DNA from: Candidatus Poribacteria bacterium
GTDB lineage: Bacteria; Poribacteria; WGA-4E; WGA-3G
DNA length: 61,629 nucleotides
NCBI GenBank assembly: GCA_009841255.1
Contig: VXMD01000031.1
Coordinates: 104,268 to 165,896 of the forward strand
Reading direction: 5' to 3'
Under the pieces are notes generated by a model that ran no database searches, had not been told where the DNA came from, and worked only from the letters and a program-made list of their open reading frames with translations. Position 1 is the first letter of the stretch. Each line of letters begins with the position of its first letter. Positions 50,373 through 59,833 of the stretch are shown here, one piece after another. Made by a program: the position numbers and the translations under genes.

Positions 50373-52994
50373 ATGCGTTATGCAAACATCGCTTTTCCGT
50401 TATCGGTCGATCAAGTCTTCACCTACGGTGTACCACCGCAGATGGAGGCAGTCTTACAACCCGGAACCCGGGTATTAGCACCTTTCCGCGGGACAAATCA
50501 GGAAGGCGTTGTCGTTGAACGCCTCGATGAAACCGATCTCGCGCCTAACATCGTCAAGAATATTTCCAGCTGTCTGGAGGAAACCCCGACCTTCTCTACT
50601 GACCTGCTCGCCCTCACCAAATGGATGGCGGAATATTATGTCTGTTCGTGGGGTATTGCCCTCTTTTGCGCCGTGCCGGCTGCTGTGCGAACGCAGAAAG
50701 AACAGAAAGTCCGGCTTTTGCCAGGAGCACCTACCCCGCGAGGAAAGATACAAAAGGCACTCGTCGCACTTTTGGAAGCAGAAGGTGAACTTTCCCTCAA
50801 TCAAATTGCCCGACGTGTTGGTATAAGCTACCAGAACCTTCGTCCGAAGATTACCGTGCTACAAGAAAAAGGCATCCTTAGCCTTGATGTCACCCACAAA
50901 CCGAAAGCCAATACGCAGTTAACCTCGGTAGCAACTTTAACTTTACCATCAACAGATATCGAAGTAGAAATTGATCGACTCAGAGGTGAGGTAGAGGGTT
51001 CCGAAGATTCATCTGGTCCGCGATCGGGTAGGCGTCGCTACGTTGCCGCCGCAAAGCATGCCGAAATTTTGCAACTCTTACTTGATGAAGGGGCCCCCTT
51101 GGCGACAGCTGACCTAACCAAACGGGTAAATACCAGCATCTCTCTGCTCCGCACACTTGAAAGACGGGGTTTTCTTCATATCACACGGGCACAAGCCGTT
51201 CGTAATCCTTTGAGTTCCGAACCGATCGCCGCAACACAACCGCTTCATTTGAATTCCGCACAATCGATGGCACTCGCAGAGATTCAAAACAGACTCGTCC
51301 CACAGACGATGGACGCGTCGGTAGAGACACATCCTCACGATGGGACGCTCCAGCCGACCTCCGTAGCCTTCCCTGCTACTGAACGTTCGCCTACCTTTCT
51401 GCTCCACGGTGTAACGGGGAGCGGAAAAACCGAGGTCTACATGCAAGCGATGACAGAAGTTCTGAGAAACGGGAAATCTGCCATTGTATTGGTGCCCGAA
51501 ATATCGCTCACACCTCAGACTGCCTCTCGGTTCGTTGGGCGATTCGGGGAACGGGTGGCATTGCTACACAGCCGATTGAGTGATGGAGAACGCTATGATC
51601 AGTGGCACCGTATCCAAAAGGGTGAAGCTGACATCGTGATTGGACCGCGTTCTGCTGTCTTTGCCCCGGTGAAAGAACTCGGTATGCTGATTATAGACGA
51701 AGAACATTCGGATTCCTATAAGTCGGATATCGTTCCGCGCTACCACGCACGGGAGGTCGCGCAGAAGCGGGGCGAACTCGCCAATTGTCCCGTCCTACTT
51801 GGGAGCGCGACACCGTCCCTTGAAAGCTTTCATCGCGCGAAAAATGGGCGGTATCGGCTTCTCAGTTTGCCCGACCGTGTTCTTGATAGAAAAATGCCCG
51901 AGGTCCACATCGTTGATATGCGAACTGAATTGAAAAAGGGCAACAGAACGATCTTCTCTGATGTCCTCCGAAGTTCGATTGAAGAACGATTGGACAGGCA
52001 AGAGCAAATTATCCTATTTCTCAACAGACGTGGGCATTCCACTTATGTCTTCTGCCGGACGTGCGGTTATGTTGAGCGCTGCGAAAACTGCTCTATTTCA
52101 TTGACTTTTCACTTTGAGACGAAACGCCTCGTCTGCCATCATTGTGGTGCCAAACGTCCGACACATCCGACCTGTCCGCAGTGTAGCAGTCCTGCTATTC
52201 GTTATTTCGGGTTGGGGACAGAGGCGGTCGAACAAGAGGTCCAGAAAACGTTTCCACACGCACGTGTGAAGCGGTTTGATGCCGATTCAACCGCTCGGAA
52301 AAATGCACATCAGCAGATTTTGGAGACCTTTGAACAGCAACAGATCGATATTCTGATAGGTACACAGATGGTATCAAAGGGATTAGACTTCCCGAATGTC
52401 ACACTCGTCGGGGTCATCGCAGCGGATACCAGTTTGAACCTACCTGACTTTCGGGCGAGTGAACAGACGTTTAGCCTGTTGACACAGGTCGCTGGACGTT
52501 CCGGACGTGCCGAACTTGAAGGGAAGGTCATCCTTCAAACCTATATGCCCGAGCACTACTGTATTGCCGCCGCACAGAAGCACGACTATCTCGGTTTCTA
52601 CGCACAAGAGGTAGAAGCCCGCGGCGCGCTACGGTATCCGCCGTTCTCACATGTCGGAACGCTGCTGCTCCGCGGCAGAGACGAAAAACAGGTCGAAGAG
52701 GCTGCACACGCTGTTCGAGACCAACTTCAGGTGTGGCTGACAGATCAAACACCTACCGCTCAGTTAGATGAGAAAGAAGACGATGTTGGAGAGACCGCAG
52801 TAGAAATCCTCGGTCCCGCGCCAGCACCGCTCTCGAAAATCGAAGGAAAATTTCGGTGGCACTTTTTACTTCGAAGCAACTCCGTTGAAAGAATTAGTCA
52901 ACTCCTTAAGCACTTGACTGACAAGCCACCCGTCGCCATTAAATCAAATGCTATTGAGTACGTTATAGACATCGATCCAACGAATGTTCTTTAG
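50373..52994 (+). CDS. priA: Primosomal replication-restart helicase PriA
   Basis: 873 residues. The N-terminal DNA-binding domain covers roughly residues 1-100; a winged-helix region follows, extended compared with E. coli (732 residues). The helicase core has LLHGVTGSGKTEVYMQAM (Walker A), IVIGPRSAVFAP and IDEEHSDSYKSD (DEEH). The zinc-binding module has CRTCGYVERCENCSISLTFH and CHHCGAKRPTHPTCPQCSS (eight Cys). Then come IGTQMVSKGLDFPNVTLVGV and LLTQVAGRSGRAE. It reloads the replisome at stalled forks. Confidence 0.96.
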   Translation: MRYANIAFPLSVDQVFTYGVPPQMEAVLQPGTRVLAPFRGTNQEGVVVERLDETDLAPNIVKNISSCLEETPTFSTDLLALTKWMAEYYVCSWGIALFCAVPAAVRTQKEQKVRLLPGAPTPRGKIQKALVALLEAEGELSLNQIARRVGISYQNLRPKITVLQEKGILSLDVTHKPKANTQLTSVATLTLPSTDIEVEIDRLRGEVEGSEDSSGPRSGRRRYVAAAKHAEILQLLLDEGAPLATADLTKRVNTSISLLRTLERRGFLHITRAQAVRNPLSSEPIAATQPLHLNSAQSMALAEIQNRLVPQTMDASVETHPHDGTLQPTSVAFPATERSPTFLLHGVTGSGKTEVYMQAMTEVLRNGKSAIVLVPEISLTPQTASRFVGRFGERVALLHSRLSDGERYDQWHRIQKGEADIVIGPRSAVFAPVKELGMLIIDEEHSDSYKSDIVPRYHAREVAQKRGELANCPVLLGSATPSLESFHRAKNGRYRLLSLPDRVLDRKMPEVHIVDMRTELKKGNRTIFSDVLRSSIEERLDRQEQIILFLNRRGHSTYVFCRTCGYVERCENCSISLTFHFETKRLVCHHCGAKRPTHPTCPQCSSPAIRYFGLGTEAVEQEVQKTFPHARVKRFDADSTARKNAHQQILETFEQQQIDILIGTQMVSKGLDFPNVTLVGVIAADTSLNLPDFRASEQTFSLLTQVAGRSGRAELEGKVILQTYMPEHYCIAAAQKHDYLGFYAQEVEARGALRYPPFSHVGTLLLRGRDEKQVEEAAHAVRDQLQVWLTDQTPTAQLDEKEDDVGETAVEILGPAPAPLSKIEGKFRWHFLLRSNSVERISQLLKHLTDKPPVAIKSNAIEYVIDIDPTNVL

Positions 52995-53020
52995 GATTAT
53001 CGGAGGCCAATAAATTAAAA

Positions 53021-53980
53021 ATGGGTAACCGGATATTTGACAAACTCGCTGATAATGACTTACTTGCACGTAGCCCGATTCTGGTTTTTGCCGCGGATCC
53101 GCTCGCATCTGCCGGAATTAAAGGGCTCGGACAGGTACAGCATCCGAAACCGCACTATCGAACACACGCAGAATTTTTGCAACTTCAACGCGACCTCGTT
53201 GCAGATGGAAAGTTAGACGGGCTTCTAATGACACCCGCCGATGCTGAAACCCTCGCACTTGAAGAGAACCTATTTGAAGACACGCCGATTACGCCTATCG
53301 TCCGAATGAACTCGGAGACGGCTATCTGGAACCCGAGGTTTGGGGTCTATACCTCGCGGCTGTCGATGCCGTTTCAGACGGTGTTCCCAGAGGACATGCA
53401 ACGCTATTGCGAAGCACTCATTGGTCCTGCCCTTGAATGCCGAGTCAACCTCGGATTGTATTCCATCACACTCAACAACGATCCGATCGCTGATGAGCGC
53501 ATGCTACAAGCGTATGTGCAGTTCGCACACGTCGTCGGTGAAATTGAGGGATTCGATCACCTCCTAGAGGTATTTCTACCGAATATAAAAATGCCGGGAA
53601 TGGATGAGGAGAAACGGGGCATGTATGTCGCCGATTCCATCGTCCGAACGATGAGTTATCTCCGAAAACACCAACGCCCGCGTTTTATCAAAACCGCATA
53701 TACGACCGCCCAAGTCTGGAGCGAATTGTGCCAGTTCGACACGACGCTGGTGATTGGAGCATTGGGCGGTCCCCGTCAAAATGCGCGTAGCACATTTGCA
53801 CTTGCGCATAATGTGGTCAGCAACGGTGGACGTGCCACCCTATTCGGACGTACCATCTTCGGTGAAGACGAACCGATAGGCTTTGTGCAGTGTCTACGGC
53901 GGGTCCTTGATGGTGAGGACGATCCCCAGAATGCCCATGCGGAATATCAGAAGTTGTTACGCGGTTCCCGAACAAGTTAG
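53021..53980 (+). CDS. Class I aldolase-like protein (DeoC/FbaB/LacD-type barrel)
   Basis: 319 residues. The pattern suggests a TIM-barrel class I aldolase. RFIKTAYTTAQVW carries a candidate Schiff-base Lys, LVIGALGGPRQNARSTFALA and the final GGRATLFGRTIFGEDEPI resemble the phosphate-binding end of such barrels. LDGLLMTPADAETLALEEN is a typical early strand. It lies 26 bases after priA with a GGAGG site in between. The substrate is unknown. Confidence 0.65.
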   Translation: MGNRIFDKLADNDLLARSPILVFAADPLASAGIKGLGQVQHPKPHYRTHAEFLQLQRDLVADGKLDGLLMTPADAETLALEENLFEDTPITPIVRMNSETAIWNPRFGVYTSRLSMPFQTVFPEDMQRYCEALIGPALECRVNLGLYSITLNNDPIADERMLQAYVQFAHVVGEIEGFDHLLEVFLPNIKMPGMDEEKRGMYVADSIVRTMSYLRKHQRPRFIKTAYTTAQVWSELCQFDTTLVIGALGGPRQNARSTFALAHNVVSNGGRATLFGRTIFGEDEPIGFVQCLRRVLDGEDDPQNAHAEYQKLLRGSRTS

Positions 53981-53997
53981 CAACATGCCGTCAACCC

Positions 53998-54055
53998 GTA
54001 GGGGCAGGTCTTGTGCCTACCCATATATTGTAGGGGCAGGCCTTGTGCCTGCCCG
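53998..54055. repeat. Two REP-like palindromes
   Basis: GTAGGGGCAGGTCTTGTGCC (53998-54023 region) and GTAGGGGCAGGCCTTGTGCC (54030-54055 region), two near-identical adjacent copies, followed by heptamer-like CTGAAAACTGAAAACTG that touches the ATG of the next gene. Confidence 0.85.
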
Positions 54056-54092
54056 TATTCAGACGGTTCTCGAAACTGAAAACTGAAAACTG

Positions 54093-55364
54093 ATGACGAA
54101 TAAACCGCGTGTTCTGCTGCTCCTTCCAACACGCACGTACCGAGCGACGGATTTCCTCGAAGCAGCCCTGAAGTTGGATGTGGAAGTCGTTGTTGCATCG
54201 GAGGAAGCGGCAACCACAACAGATCTATCCCCACGACACACACTCGTGCTGGACTTTAGCGCGCCAACTGCCGCAACACAGACAATTGTCGAATTCGCCA
54301 AAACCTATCCCATTGCGGCAATAGTCGGTGTTGATGACGATACGACGCTGCTGGCGACGACTGCATCAGAAGCGTTGGGGCTACCGCACAACCCCATCAA
54401 CGCCGCAAAAGCGACACGTAACAAGTATCTCTTGCGGCACACATTGGCAACAAATGGTGTGTCGGTGCCTGCCTACCAACGCTTTTCCATTGAAGACAAT
54501 CCTGCTGAGATCGTAGGCGTTGGGTCACCCAACTCCTACAGCACAGGCACACAAGTGGATTTCCCGTGTGTTATCAAGCCTCTTTCACTGTCGGCAAGCC
54601 GCGGCGTCATCAGGGCAGACACCCCCACCGAATTCATCGAAGCCTTCCAGCGGACAGCGAAACTGATTCGGACTTTGCAGGTATCCGAGGATCCGCCCGC
54701 ACAATATCTACTCGTTGAGGACTACATTCCGGGCATAGAGGTGGCATTGGAAGGCATTCTATTAGACGGTGAACTGAAAACACTCGCGCTTTTCGATAAA
54801 CCCGATCCGCTGGAAGGTCCCTTTTTTGAAGAGACCCTCTATATTACACCTTCCCGTCTGCCGATGGAGATCCAAGCGGCATTGCATCAGGCGACTGCAG
54901 AAGCCGCTTCTGCTTTGGGGTTAAGACATGGACCCATTCATGCTGAACTGCGCTATAACGACACAGGCGCGCACCTTATTGAGATTGCGGGGCGGACGAT
55001 TGGCGGACTTTGTGCCCGGACGTTGCGATTCGGCACCGGCATGGCGCTTGAGGAACTCGTTATTCGACATGCAATTGGGCAGCAGGTGGAAGAATTGCAG
55101 CGTGAGCAGCAGGCAGCAGGTGTGATGATGCTCCCTGTGCCGAAGGCGGGTATTTTGGGCGAGGTCCGTGGCAAAACTGCGGCGTACCGCGTAGATGGAA
55201 TTGTAGAGGTCAACATCACAATCCCAATCGGTGGAGAAGTCGTCCCACTGCCGGAGGGCGCGCGGTATCTCGGGTTTATTTTCGCTCGCGCGGAAACACC
55301 GGAGGCGGTGGAAGCGGCGTTACGTGAAGCCCATCGACAATTGGAATTTGTAATTTTGGCGTAA
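54093..55364 (+). CDS. ATP-grasp carboxylate-amine ligase-like protein
   Basis: 423 residues with the ATP-grasp order. An N-terminal Rossmann-like pre-ATP domain (PRVLLLLPTRTYRATDFLEA, IVGVDDDTTLLATTASEALG, NKYLLRHTLATNGVSVPAYQ) is followed by PCVIKPLSLSASRGVIRADT (ATP loop), LVEDYIPGIEVALEGILLDG and GPIHAELRYNDTGAHLIEIAGRT with the metal-binding Glu and Asn-type positions. This layout is like BacD-type L-amino-acid ligases and PurK-related enzymes. The substrates are unknown. Confidence 0.85.
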   Translation: MTNKPRVLLLLPTRTYRATDFLEAALKLDVEVVVASEEAATTTDLSPRHTLVLDFSAPTAATQTIVEFAKTYPIAAIVGVDDDTTLLATTASEALGLPHNPINAAKATRNKYLLRHTLATNGVSVPAYQRFSIEDNPAEIVGVGSPNSYSTGTQVDFPCVIKPLSLSASRGVIRADTPTEFIEAFQRTAKLIRTLQVSEDPPAQYLLVEDYIPGIEVALEGILLDGELKTLALFDKPDPLEGPFFEETLYITPSRLPMEIQAALHQATAEAASALGLRHGPIHAELRYNDTGAHLIEIAGRTIGGLCARTLRFGTGMALEELVIRHAIGQQVEELQREQQAAGVMMLPVPKAGILGEVRGKTAAYRVDGIVEVNITIPIGGEVVPLPEGARYLGFIFARAETPEAVEAALREAHRQLEFVILA

Positions 55365-55378
55365 AACCTCTACTTCCC

Positions 55379-55442
55379 GCTGGCGAGGTTTCCTAACCTC
55401 GTCACCTACAATTCGGTAGGTGCGGTTTCCTAACCGCACCGA
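55379..55442. repeat. Two REP-like palindromes before the CRTAC1 gene
   Basis: GCTGGCGAGGTTTCCTAACC (55380-55399, continuing TCGTC) and TCGGTAGGTGCGGTTTCC with its complement (55413-55442). Confidence 0.85.
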
Positions 55443-55474
55443 AATTATAGACTTTACAAAATTGGCATAATACT

Positions 55475-57214
55475 ATGTTCACCAAGCCATACACGATAAC
55501 GCTCATCCTCATTACGCTGCTGGCGCGGTTTCTCAACCTCGCCGCTGTCTCCAGTGCGGAGACAGATAAACCTTTTTTCATGGAAGTGACCGCTGCACTC
55601 GGTTTCACACAAACAGAAACACCTTGGCAGGCAGGGACGTACGCCCTACCGGAAGTCATTGGGAGTGGGGTCGCCCTGTTTGATTACGATAACGACGGCG
55701 CGCTCGATGTCCTGCACATCCGATTTCCACCTCCCGGGGTCCCCATCCATTACTGGAAAGGCGGAGAAGGGAATGCTCCCGCACCGAACCGACTCTTTCG
55801 ACAACAGACGGATGGAACGTTTGTTGACGTTACAGAAACCGCTGGCATCGGACATGAAGGCTACGGACAAGGGGTCGCAATTGGTGATGTGGATAACGAT
55901 GGAGATGCGGATGTCTATGTGACGAACTACCGTGCTGATGTTTTCTATCGGAACAACGGTGATGGGACGTTTACCTTACAAAAAGTAGGACTCTCGAACG
56001 AAGCCTGGGGAACATCTGCGACCTTTGGCGATTATGACAGGGACGGATACCTTGATCTCTATGTCGCGAACTATGTTCAGTTCGATCCAGAAGCGGTGTG
56101 TCGCGGAAAACATGGTGCCCCGGATTACTGTAATCCGCAAGTTTTTGAACCCGCCGCGGATCGGTTGTTCCGAAACAACGGTGACGGCACATTCACAGAT
56201 GTATCGCAACAGGCAGGAATCGCAGCAATGCCCGGCAGAGGACTCGGGGTTGTGTGTCTCGATGTGACGGGTGATGGGTGGGCGGATTTTTATGTCGCCA
56301 ATGACGGAGAAGCAAACCAACTCTATGTGAACCAGAAGGATGGCACTTTTGCTGAGGAAGCCATACTGCACGGGCTGGCGTTTAATGCCTACGGACAGCC
56401 CGAAGGGAGCATGGGGATCGCCGTCGGCGATGTCAACGGTGATACGCGTCCTGATCTGTTCGTAACGCATTTGTCTGGTGAAACGAATACATTTTATACG
56501 ACTTCCAACTTCTCAGTATTCGTTGATATGACGGAGATGGCAGGGTTCGCAGGGCGTGATTTACCCTTTACAGGATTTGGATGTGGTTTCCTGGACTTCG
56601 ATAACGACGCCGATCTGGACCTCGCACTCGTCAACGGTCGGGTGAAGCGCGGGCCCGTCCTTGAGGGTGCGAACACAGGTGAATTCTGGAACTTCTACGC
56701 CGAACCGAACCTTCTCTTTCAAAATACTCGGACAGGACCTGTAGGAGGGAATTCCGATTCCCGACAACGTCTTGCTTTCACCGATGTAAGTTCACGCGCG
56801 CCCAATTTCACCGAACGGATCGAAGTCAGTCGCGGAATGGCTTTCGGCGACATTGATAGAGATGGCGATATTGATATGGTGGTGAGCGGTCTGGACAATC
56901 GGCTCCGCTTTTTCCGAAATGATGCACCATTGCCACAACATCACTATCTTTCCGTACAGGCGATCACCCAAAATCGCGATGCCTTTGGCGCACAAGTGAC
57001 ACTCCGGACAGCATCACACGTATTTATAGGGTATGTGCTATCGGGGACAAGTTACCTCAGCAGCAGTGAACCGAACGTGCATTTCGGGTTAGGAACAATC
57101 AATACAATTCAGGCGATTGAGGTCCATTGGCAAGATGGAAGTCGTGAGAAATTTCCTGGCACAACCGCCGATCAACGCGTGAAGGTTTATCAAGGGAAGG
57201 GGGTGTCCTTTTGA
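55475..57214 (+). CDS. Secreted CRTAC1-like protein with FG-GAP/VCBS repeats and ASPIC/UnbV domain
   Basis: 579 residues. The signal peptide is TITLILITLLARFLNLAAVSSAE; the LLARFLNLAA part is encoded by a REP-like sequence. The mature part begins FMEVTAALGFTQTETPW and has FG-GAP/VCBS beta-propeller repeats with calcium-binding DxDxDG loops (FDYDNDGALDV, GDVDNDGDADVYVTNY, GDYDRDGYLDLYVANY, GDIDRDGDIDMVVSG). A C-terminal UnbV/ASPIC domain ends the protein (VHFGLGTINTIQAIEVHWQD). A REP unit inserts TGPVGGNSDSRQ near residue 425. These proteins are usually exported and paired with TPR proteins, as here. Confidence 0.92.
   Translation: MFTKPYTITLILITLLARFLNLAAVSSAETDKPFFMEVTAALGFTQTETPWQAGTYALPEVIGSGVALFDYDNDGALDVLHIRFPPPGVPIHYWKGGEGNAPAPNRLFRQQTDGTFVDVTETAGIGHEGYGQGVAIGDVDNDGDADVYVTNYRADVFYRNNGDGTFTLQKVGLSNEAWGTSATFGDYDRDGYLDLYVANYVQFDPEAVCRGKHGAPDYCNPQVFEPAADRLFRNNGDGTFTDVSQQAGIAAMPGRGLGVVCLDVTGDGWADFYVANDGEANQLYVNQKDGTFAEEAILHGLAFNAYGQPEGSMGIAVGDVNGDTRPDLFVTHLSGETNTFYTTSNFSVFVDMTEMAGFAGRDLPFTGFGCGFLDFDNDADLDLALVNGRVKRGPVLEGANTGEFWNFYAEPNLLFQNTRTGPVGGNSDSRQRLAFTDVSSRAPNFTERIEVSRGMAFGDIDRDGDIDMVVSGLDNRLRFFRNDAPLPQHHYLSVQAITQNRDAFGAQVTLRTASHVFIGYVLSGTSYLSSSEPNVHFGLGTINTIQAIEVHWQDGSREKFPGTTADQRVKVYQGKGVSF
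55518..55543. repeat. REP-like sequence encoding the signal-peptide core
   Basis: CTGCTGGCGCGGTTTCTCAA plus CCTCGCC, matching 41204 and 55380. Translated as LLARFLNLA. Confidence 0.7.
56740..56766. repeat. REP-like element inside the CRTAC1 gene
   Basis: TGTAGGAGGGAATTCCGATT plus CCCGACA, the same unit as the 36.6 kb tandem array, in frame and translated as PVGGNSDSRQ. Confidence 0.8.
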
Positions 57215-58950
57215 AGCAATTTATCTTTTATATGATTGGCTTTTTTCTTTTTGTACTGATAAGCGTTCCTGGACCTGCGGTTGATGAAATTAGCATTGTC
57301 CCGCAAGTCCACACGCCGTTTGTGTCGCAATCAGCGATCAGCAGTCAGTTAAAGAGAGTATCCGCAGACGAGAAACTTCTTGTTACTGACAACCGACAAC
57401 CGAAAGGATTTTTTGAAAAAAAATCCGTACTGACGACTATTCCTCAGCCTGCCGATCTCGACTTGGTTGAGGAAAAACCGCTTTTAGAGGCGATTGCCGC
57501 TGCACAAGCAAAGGTTCGGCGTTCCCCTGACGATGCCGATGCCTGGGGACAGTTGGGGCATATCTACCTCAGCCACGGGTGGGAAGTCCCAGCGATACCG
57601 TGTTATCGCCAAGCGAGCAAGCTTGCACCTGATGAATTCAAGTGGCTCTACTTTCTTGGACGTTTGACAAAACAGCGTCAACCGGAAGACGCCGTGAAAC
57701 ACCTCACTCGCGCCCTGACTTTAGATTCAACATTCGCACCTGCGCATCTCTATCTCGCTTCCGCGCTCCGTATCCTGGGGAAGTTCGATGAAGCAAAACA
57801 CCATTTGCAGCGCGCAAAACACCTACAACCCAACAACCCATTTTCTGAACTCTGGCTCGGTGAAATCGCGCTTGTAAAACGGCAGCTGAAATTCGCTCGG
57901 ACACATTTAGAGAAGGCACTCCGCCTGAATCCAGAGCAAAGCGAAGCGCATGCCCTCATGGCACAGGTCACTATTGCACTCGGAGATACGCAAGCGGCAA
58001 AACAGCACGCCCAAGCCGCCCGGAATCCCAGTCAATACGGTGAATTGATAGACCCCTTGTGGTGGGAGGTGCTTAAAGCCGGTGTCACTGCCCCGCTGTA
58101 TGCCGAACGCGGGAGGCGTTATATGTCGGAAGGGAATTACGCGAGGGCTGTCACTGAATTTGAGCCACTTATTTCAGACGAGCAGAAAGATATAAAGGTC
58201 TGGTTCGACTATGGCGTTTCACTCCTCTATACCGCACGGCACCCCGAAGCCCTATCCGTATTAGAACGCCTCCTGTCGCTACTCGACAAGGATATAGAGG
58301 TTCAGAAGGAGAGACGTCCAGACGAGATAGCCTACTTGCAAGCGCAGGCTTATAACTATATAGGACAGATCCATTATGAAACCGGACAGACTGCTGCAGC
58401 GATCCGTGCCTGTCGAACCGCACTTCAGTATAGAAAAAATAAAACAGATAGCAAATCCCCCAGACAGTCGAATCCTTCGGATTACGACACTTTTTTTTCA
58501 AATGTCCACGCGAATCTTGCGATAGTGTATGAGAACACCGGGCAACTTGGAGAGGCAATCCGGCACTATCAGGCGGCACTTGAACTCGTGCCTTCTCAAC
58601 GCTCCGTGCATCGCGATCTTGCGGGTGTCTATTGGAAACAACGCCGTTATACAGCAGCCGAGCCGCACTACAAACAGGTCATCACGCATAACGCAACGGA
58701 GGTCCAAGTCATTTATAGACTCGGCTTAATTTCTATGATGAAAGAGGACTATCTCGAAGCCGTCTCACTGTTCAAAAAAGTTATCGCAATTGAGGGGACG
58801 CACGTTCGCGCATACGGTGCACTGGGTGTTGTTTATCAGGAACTTGGGAATATCCCAGAGGCGATTGGCACCTTCGAACGGATTTTAGAATTAGAACCCG
58901 GGAATAAGGTTGCGTTAGACAAACTCAGCGAACTTCATGAATTAAAGTAG
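57211..58950 (+). CDS. TPR-repeat protein, membrane-anchored or secreted
   Basis: 579 residues. The start TTG at 57211 overlaps the stop of the CRTAC1 gene (TTGA), so the two are translationally coupled. The N-terminus is a hydrophobic segment (FIFYMIGFFLFVLISVPGP). A block of about 38 residues (about 40-78) is repeat-derived. From residue about 90 there are some ten TPR units, for instance PDDADAWGQLGHIYLSHGW, DSTFAPAHLYLASALRILGK, NPEQSEAHALMAQVTIALGD and HVRAYGALGVVYQELGNIPEA. TPRs mediate protein-protein contact; together with the CRTAC1 protein this looks like an exported scaffold pair. Confidence 0.9.
   Translation: MKQFIFYMIGFFLFVLISVPGPAVDEISIVPQVHTPFVSQSAISSQLKRVSADEKLLVTDNRQPKGFFEKKSVLTTIPQPADLDLVEEKPLLEAIAAAQAKVRRSPDDADAWGQLGHIYLSHGWEVPAIPCYRQASKLAPDEFKWLYFLGRLTKQRQPEDAVKHLTRALTLDSTFAPAHLYLASALRILGKFDEAKHHLQRAKHLQPNNPFSELWLGEIALVKRQLKFARTHLEKALRLNPEQSEAHALMAQVTIALGDTQAAKQHAQAARNPSQYGELIDPLWWEVLKAGVTAPLYAERGRRYMSEGNYARAVTEFEPLISDEQKDIKVWFDYGVSLLYTARHPEALSVLERLLSLLDKDIEVQKERRPDEIAYLQAQAYNYIGQIHYETGQTAAAIRACRTALQYRKNKTDSKSPRQSNPSDYDTFFSNVHANLAIVYENTGQLGEAIRHYQAALELVPSQRSVHRDLAGVYWKQRRYTAAEPHYKQVITHNATEVQVIYRLGLISMMKEDYLEAVSLFKKVIAIEGTHVRAYGALGVVYQELGNIPEAIGTFERILELEPGNKVALDKLSELHELK
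57328..57442. repeat. In-frame repeat insertion in the TPR gene
   Basis: Heptamer-like CGATCAGCAGTCAGTTAAAG, then TTACTGACAACCGACAACCG, the hairpin AAAGGATTTTTTGAAAAAAA and the end GACGACTATTCC. This is the complete intergenic-type element, as at 43.95 kb and 20.9 kb, inside an open frame. Confidence 0.85.
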
Positions 58951-59062
58951 CAGTGTCGGTAGATGCAAGACGTGGGAAGATCAACGGGAAGGTTACTCAT
59001 AGCCGCACTGCGGAATTTTTTACGATACCCCAGTCCGGCTACGAGCGTTGAAAAAAGAGCGG

Positions 59063-59833
59063 CTATTGCCTAAAATGGTTCGTTGCCTTAAGATGCCCCC
59101 AGGTTGTACCGAGTTTACCTGCAGGATCGACTGCCAAATATGCCTGAAATCCCTCCATCAGCACCTTGATATCGTCCTGTTCGAGTGCCGAGTGGAAAAT
59201 GGCGACTTCATCCATAGCGCCGGGAAAGAAGTTACCGTTTGGATCCCAGACACCGCATCCACCGATATTGACGTTAAAGGCAGATGTGCCATGATTTGCC
59301 CAGCCACCTTTTTTCTCGACGTATTCACCATCAATATAGGTATGCACGTATTCCGTCGTAGCGACACACCCGACGTGATGCCATTTACCATCATCGTGTT
59401 TGTATTCCCAAGGCTTCTGTGTGCCACCAGCGGTAGGTGTCCAGAGATTGACAGAGTTTGGGTTAATAAACCCGAATTCGGGCGCGTCGTTCTGTCCAAC
59501 GAGTCCAGTTCGGTTCGCGTTGACATCACCGGTCTGCACCCAAGTGATGATGGTGAACTCTTCGAGGTTGTCAAGGAGTTTCGCTCCCGTTTTGACGCAG
59601 CTGGCTTTTCCATCAAATTTCAGTGCCGTGCCGAACTTACCCTCCACCCATTCAGGGGATTTCTCTAAGTCCGCGTCGTTTCCTCCAGGAGAGAGATCGG
59701 TAGCGACGCCGCCTTTGCCTTCATCGAATAACCATATCCCGACCGCTGTTTCGAGGTCGATTTCGGCGGTGCTCACATGAACAGCCATGAGGCTGAAACA
59801 CACCGCGCCGAGCGTTAATAACACCTTTTTCAT
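59063..59833 (-). CDS. Secreted LamG-domain protein, copy 1
   Basis: 256 residues from ATG 59833, which has GGGAGG before it; a longer open frame upstream is not needed. The signal peptide is KKVLLTLGAVCFSLMAVHVS-TAE. One LamG domain follows: AVGIWLFDEGKGGVATDLSP, FDGKASCVKTGAKLLDNL, FTIITWVQTGD, DGKWHHVGCVATTEYVHTYI and GAMDEVAIFHSALEQDDIK. It ends AVDPAGKLGTTWGHLKATNH, the motif shared with the proteins at 26.1 and 60.1 kb. It probably binds sugar or protein outside the cell. Confidence 0.9.
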   Translation of the reverse strand: MKKVLLTLGAVCFSLMAVHVSTAEIDLETAVGIWLFDEGKGGVATDLSPGGNDADLEKSPEWVEGKFGTALKFDGKASCVKTGAKLLDNLEEFTIITWVQTGDVNANRTGLVGQNDAPEFGFINPNSVNLWTPTAGGTQKPWEYKHDDGKWHHVGCVATTEYVHTYIDGEYVEKKGGWANHGTSAFNVNIGGCGVWDPNGNFFPGAMDEVAIFHSALEQDDIKVLMEGFQAYLAVDPAGKLGTTWGHLKATNHFRQ

